Positions 60,606-64,000 of a stretch of DNA of 64,000 nucleotides are shown here, one piece after another. Made by a program: the position numbers and the translations under genes. Source of the stretch: Pseudomonadota bacterium (GTDB taxonomy: Bacteria > Bdellovibrionota > UBA1018); NCBI GenBank assembly GCA_027485695.1, contig JAIXQO010000003.1:744001-808000 (forward strand), in the 5' to 3' direction. The notes beneath the pieces are model-generated. The model made no database searches. It saw only the letters and a list, made by a program, of their open reading frames with translations, and had not been told where the DNA came from. The stretch's first letter is position 1. Every line of letters begins with the position of its first letter.

Positions 60606-62519
60606 TCAACGAGAAGCTTCGAATTCTGGGAGCACCTCTTCGGGTCTCCCAATTTTTTTGACCATTCCGCGTTCTAGCCAAAGCACACGGTCACAAGAAC
60701 GGATTGTAGAAAGCCGATGCGCAATAATGAGCTGAGTTTTGCCGACGAAAAATTCTTCGGTCGCGCGCGTGATGATTTCTTCGGATTTTGGATCGACCGC
60801 GCTTGTCGCCTCATCGAGAATCACGATCGGTGAGTCTTCGAGCAGGCAGCGGGCCATGCAAACGAGTTGTCGCTCACCTGCAGAGAGATTGCGGCCGCGT
60901 TCTTGGACTTCAAAATTGAGCCAGTGGCGATACTCTTCGTCAGTTGCTCCTTCACGGAGGAATTGAACACGTTTGAGCGCACGAATCAGTTCTGGTTCAG
61001 GGTATGCGCGAGTGGCGTCCAGATTGTCGCGAAGCGAGCCCAGGAACAGTGTCGCGTCCTGAGTGATGTAAGAGAGAAGTGAGCGATAGCGATCGAGTGC
61101 CAGTTTTGGATGGGAGGAGGGAGATGTGCTGGGCGCCCCGGTGCTCAAGTCGGCTTCATAACCGCCGATTCGAATCGTTCCACTTTCGAGCGGGTACAGC
61201 CGAAAAAGCGCCTGAACCAAGCTCGTTTTTCCACTACCCGTTCGACCGACGACTGCGAGGCGTTCGCCTTCGCGGATCGAGAGGCTTAGCGAGTTGAGCA
61301 CGGGTTCCATCGACTCACGGTACCGGAGCGTCAGATTCTGAATCTCGATCGAAGCTCGAAACGCCGGTGGCGCATGGAGTGATCCTGCCGGCCGCTGCGT
61401 CTCAACTGGGTGTCCGGTTTGAAAACGAGTCGTGGCAGGTAGGCGTGCTCCGGGTTCGATCGGTAGCCTGAGGTATTCATTCATGCGCTCGAGTCCCGAC
61501 ATCGCTTCTTCGAATTGACCGAGCCATTCGAAAAATGATTGGAGAATTCCCGCCGCGAGCCCGACGTAGACGAATGCGACGCCAATGGCTCCGATCGAAA
61601 CGAGGCCATGTTGAGACAGGTAGATGCTCACCCCGGCCATGGCGAGAAAGGTTAGCGCGGAGAGTACGTTCATCGCGAGCGAGAACTGTATGAAGACGCT
61701 CGTCGTAGTGAGTCGTTGATGCAAGTATTCGCCATTCAGTTTGGAGAAGCGATCTTTGAAAGGTTGTTCTCGGCCAAAAGAGCGAATCGTCGCGACTCCG
61801 CTCAGAGTCTCTGCGAAATGCGCGATGCCCGGTGATCGTTTCAATGCCAGCTCCCGTCGTTCACGTCGAAGCCTGGGCAGGAAATAGCGGTAAACTCCGT
61901 AACTGAGGATGGCTTGCGCAATCCAGATCAAAAGCAGCCAGTGGCTTGCGATCCCCATCAATACGGTCATTGCGATCAAATCAAAAACCAGGGTGGCAAA
62001 CTCTGCGAGCGGTCCACCAAAAATTCGGAACACGTTGTTGTAGTCGCTGGAGAATCTCGTCATCACCCGGCCTGCTGGTGTGCGATCGAAAAACGAAATG
62101 GGGTAGCGAGACGTGCGAAGCGTCGTTTCGTCGTAAATTCGACTGACGGCTCCGGCAGAGAGCCGTGACGAACCGATCCGAAACAAGAGCGTCAGGAAGA
62201 AGCCCAGGGTCGTTAGGATCAAAAGTAAGTGAATAAAATTTTCGTGGCCGTAACCTTCAAAAAACGACGGAAGCGCACGGCACACTTTAGGTGCGTCACC
62301 ACTTTTGGCAGCAAGACAGAGTGAGTCGGCCCAGTATCCGATGACGTTCGAGTTCCCCAGGAGTGCAATGCGCCCCACTAGTCCCAAGAGCAGAATCAAT
62401 GCTCCCCGCAAATAGACGGGGCGATAGGCTTGTCGAATCGTATCGATGAGCGAGGCTTGGTATTTGCCTTGGAATCGCGTTTCCTGGAATTGAAAGCGAT
62501 TTACGGAAGGTTTATCCAT
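60606..62519 (-). CDS. ABC half-transporter with ABCC/MRP NBD2-like nucleotide-binding domain
   Basis: The protein has 637 residues from the ATG at 62519 (GAGGA upstream), overlapping the preceding gene by 8 bp. A six-helix type I exporter membrane domain (about 50-330) is followed by an NBD with Walker A GRTGSGKTS, Q-loop YITQDATLF, signature LSAGERQLVCMARCLLE and Walker B IVILDEATSAVD with the catalytic Glu. The non-canonical signature followed by QLVCMAR matches the second NBD of ABCC/MRP proteins. It presumably pairs with the half-transporter encoded upstream. Confidence 0.9.
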   Translation of the reverse strand: MDKPSVNRFQFQETRFQGKYQASLIDTIRQAYRPVYLRGALILLLGLVGRIALLGNSNVIGYWADSLCLAAKSGDAPKVCRALPSFFEGYGHENFIHLLLILTTLGFFLTLLFRIGSSRLSAGAVSRIYDETTLRTSRYPISFFDRTPAGRVMTRFSSDYNNVFRIFGGPLAEFATLVFDLIAMTVLMGIASHWLLLIWIAQAILSYGVYRYFLPRLRRERRELALKRSPGIAHFAETLSGVATIRSFGREQPFKDRFSKLNGEYLHQRLTTTSVFIQFSLAMNVLSALTFLAMAGVSIYLSQHGLVSIGAIGVAFVYVGLAAGILQSFFEWLGQFEEAMSGLERMNEYLRLPIEPGARLPATTRFQTGHPVETQRPAGSLHAPPAFRASIEIQNLTLRYRESMEPVLNSLSLSIREGERLAVVGRTGSGKTSLVQALFRLYPLESGTIRIGGYEADLSTGAPSTSPSSHPKLALDRYRSLLSYITQDATLFLGSLRDNLDATRAYPEPELIRALKRVQFLREGATDEEYRHWLNFEVQERGRNLSAGERQLVCMARCLLEDSPIVILDEATSAVDPKSEEIITRATEEFFVGKTQLIIAHRLSTIRSCDRVLWLERGMVKKIGRPEEVLPEFEASR

Positions 62520-64000
62520 CGGTGGATTCCTCATTTTTTGGAATGCCTTCGACGAGAGAAACAACGGGCGGAGGCGGACTCGCGGCCAGTCGATGCTGGG
62601 ACTCTTTGGGGAGCTCTTCGCGTTTCACGAATTTTCGAAACGACTCCTCGTTTTCATAGAGTTCGTCGAAGCGGCCTTCGGCTTTGACTTGCCCGTCTGA
62701 CAAAAAGAGTATTCGGTCGCATTGCGGAAGAATTGTCATGCGATGGGTAGCAATGATTCGAGTGCGATTCGACCATTCGCCCGAGATCAACGATTCGATG
62801 AGGCGTTTTTCGGTGTCGACATCGACGGCGCTCAAACAATCGTCTAGAACAATGATGGGTCGATTTGCGAATTCCGCACGAGCTAAGCCGATGCGTTGGC
62901 GTTGACCTCCGGAGAGATTTACACCTCGTTCACCAATCTCGGTTTCGATTCCATCGGGGAGGCGCTCTTGAGTCGGAACGAATTGTGCGAGTTTAAGAGC
63001 TCGTTCAGTTCGCAGGGTCTCCTCGGCGCTGTAAACAGTTTCAGGATTCAAATATTCGAAACGAACGTTTTCACGAAGCGTCGCACTCATGGTGAATCCC
63101 TCTTGAGAAACGAACGCCATCAGGTTTCGGACTTCCGGATCCTTGGGGCCGATCGATGGTTTACCTTGAAGGGCGAATCGCTGAAACGTCGCGCCGGTGG
63201 AGCCAGTGAGAGATCGCAGAAGCAAGCTCTTGCCGCTGCCGACCTCGCCGACGATGGCCACCAATTCGCCAGTCTTCATACGAAGATTGATCGATTCAAG
63301 CAGGCGCTTGCCTTCGATTTCAAGGTGAAGTCCTTCGACCTCGAGTGCGAGTTCTGACCCACGCACCTCTCGTGATGCGGGTGAATGGAGAACTTCTGGA
63401 TGAGAGATCGGTCGATCGAGTGCCGCTTTCAGTCGCTGCATCGATGTCCACGCATCCATCGTGATGACGATCGCCCAAGGGAATTGTCGAAGTGGTCGCG
63501 AGAGAAACACCCCGATGATCCAATAGAGTCCAAGCAAATCTCCAGCCGTCGGCGGATGGTCGGGGCCGCGCGCCTCGAGTAGCATCACGACCGAGAGGAG
63601 GGTAAGGATGTAAGTTGAGACGTTCGCGACGGAGTTCATGAGCTGCCCGTTGACGAGCATGATCATGCGATGACGTGTTTCGCGTTCCCGGACTTCAAAA
63701 AGTTTTTCCTCGGCGCTTTCGATCCAGCCAAGGATTCGAAGCGTCCTCAAATTTTGAACCCATTCGGAAACCAGCCCGGTCCGTTCGGCGGAGAGTTCTT
63801 TATAGCGGTAGAAATATCGAGACTGCCGATAGCCGAGCGTGATGTTGATGAGCGCGAGCGTGGCAATAGCGGCAAGCGAAGCAAACCAAGGAATTTGAAA
63901 CAGCGTATGAAGCGCGATCGGCCCTGCGATGAAAGGGAATATGATCGATCCACACATGATGAGCGACTGATCGAGAAGAGCGCCGCAACCGGGGACGTCC
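62512..64000 (-). CDS. ABC half-transporter with ABCC/MRP NBD1-like domain, 5' end outside window
   Basis: About 496 codons are visible; the N-terminus lies beyond the window edge. The visible part has the last membrane helices of an ABC exporter and an NBD with Walker A GEVGSGKSLLLRSLTG, Q-loop FVSQEGFTM, canonical signature LSGGQRQRIGLAR, and Walker B IIVLDDCLSAVD, where Asp replaces the catalytic Glu. That LDD..LSAVD form marks the degenerate first NBD of ABCC transporters. Together with the next gene it would make a heterodimer with one weak and one active ATP site. Substrate unknown. Confidence 0.9.
   Translation of the reverse strand, partial: DVPGCGALLDQSLIMCGSIIFPFIAGPIALHTLFQIPWFASLAAIATLALINITLGYRQSRYFYRYKELSAERTGLVSEWVQNLRTLRILGWIESAEEKLFEVRERETRHRMIMLVNGQLMNSVANVSTYILTLLSVVMLLEARGPDHPPTAGDLLGLYWIIGVFLSRPLRQFPWAIVITMDAWTSMQRLKAALDRPISHPEVLHSPASREVRGSELALEVEGLHLEIEGKRLLESINLRMKTGELVAIVGEVGSGKSLLLRSLTGSTGATFQRFALQGKPSIGPKDPEVRNLMAFVSQEGFTMSATLRENVRFEYLNPETVYSAEETLRTERALKLAQFVPTQERLPDGIETEIGERGVNLSGGQRQRIGLARAEFANRPIIVLDDCLSAVDVDTEKRLIESLISGEWSNRTRIIATHRMTILPQCDRILFLSDGQVKAEGRFDELYENEESFRKFVKREELPKESQHRLAASPPPPVVSLVEGIPKNEESTDG

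Overview
The window reads as a densely packed chromosomal segment of a Gram-negative bacterium with roughly balanced base composition. Outer-membrane beta-barrel-like proteins, Lol-type lipoproteins, MurF, a MepA-type murein endopeptidase and an RpoH-type sigma factor point to a diderm. The many lineage-specific exported proteins of unknown function, the acyl-lipid desaturase and the srkA/elbB/DUF2339 repertoire would fit the Bdellovibrionota/Oligoflexia or a neighbouring former deltaproteobacterial lineage. That placement is an inference; no rRNA is present to test it. Genes are compact: coupled genes repeatedly share a 4-nt stop/start overlap (ATGA or TTGA), and convergent genes overlap at their stops.

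Layout. 0-12 kb: partial elbB, a stand-alone CpaF N-terminal-like protein, tRNA-Val with a peculiar repeat-bearing tail, a 2149-residue repeat lipoprotein, two exported unknowns, and a TauD-type oxygenase/FkbM methyltransferase pair. 12-16 kb: RNA-binding RRM protein, IF-1, a DEAD-box helicase with a long leader, and a MATE transporter; this looks like a cold/translation cluster. 16-25 kb: a leftward operon of START-like protein, murF and sua5; a rightward set of pseudouridine synthase, rRNA-type methyltransferase and DUF2339 membrane protein; an HPF-like protein; a beta-barrel; and an exported protein with carboxylate-amine ligase motifs. 25-29 kb: a second pseudouridine synthase, thyA-folA, an XRE regulator, a Cys/His-rich exported protein and a desaturase. 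29-36 kb: HNH-srkA-mepA, then aspS-glpD-DUF962. 36-44 kb: tmk-holB, a GYF-domain membrane protein and several envelope proteins. 44-50 kb: a palindrome-rich stretch, tRNA-Arg, pnp, rpsO, rpoH and an M16 peptidase. 50-60 kb: an AGE-family epimerase, envelope proteins, maeB, ridA, a DUF218 protein and bioY. 60-64 kb: two adjacent half-transporters whose nucleotide-binding domains are asymmetric in the manner of ABCC/MRP proteins.

How it fits together. Most genes are housekeeping: nucleotide supply (thyA, folA, tmk), replication (holB), translation (aspS, rpsO, infA, sua5, rRNA modification, HPF), RNA decay (pnp), wall synthesis (murF), NADPH/pyruvate supply (maeB) and heat-shock transcription (rpoH). 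Between them sit envelope proteins without recognisable function.

The most unusual signal is non-coding. Both tRNA genes carry partial copies of their own 3' ends in structured, palindrome-rich sequence just downstream: a 20-bp direct copy 234 bp away for tRNA-Val, and for tRNA-Arg a perfect 31-bp inverted repeat that includes the acceptor strand and CCA. The arrangement recalls the tRNA-tail repeats of E. coli tyrT, but the palindrome-rich composition is something I do not recognise. A third structured region without a tRNA lies upstream of maeB.
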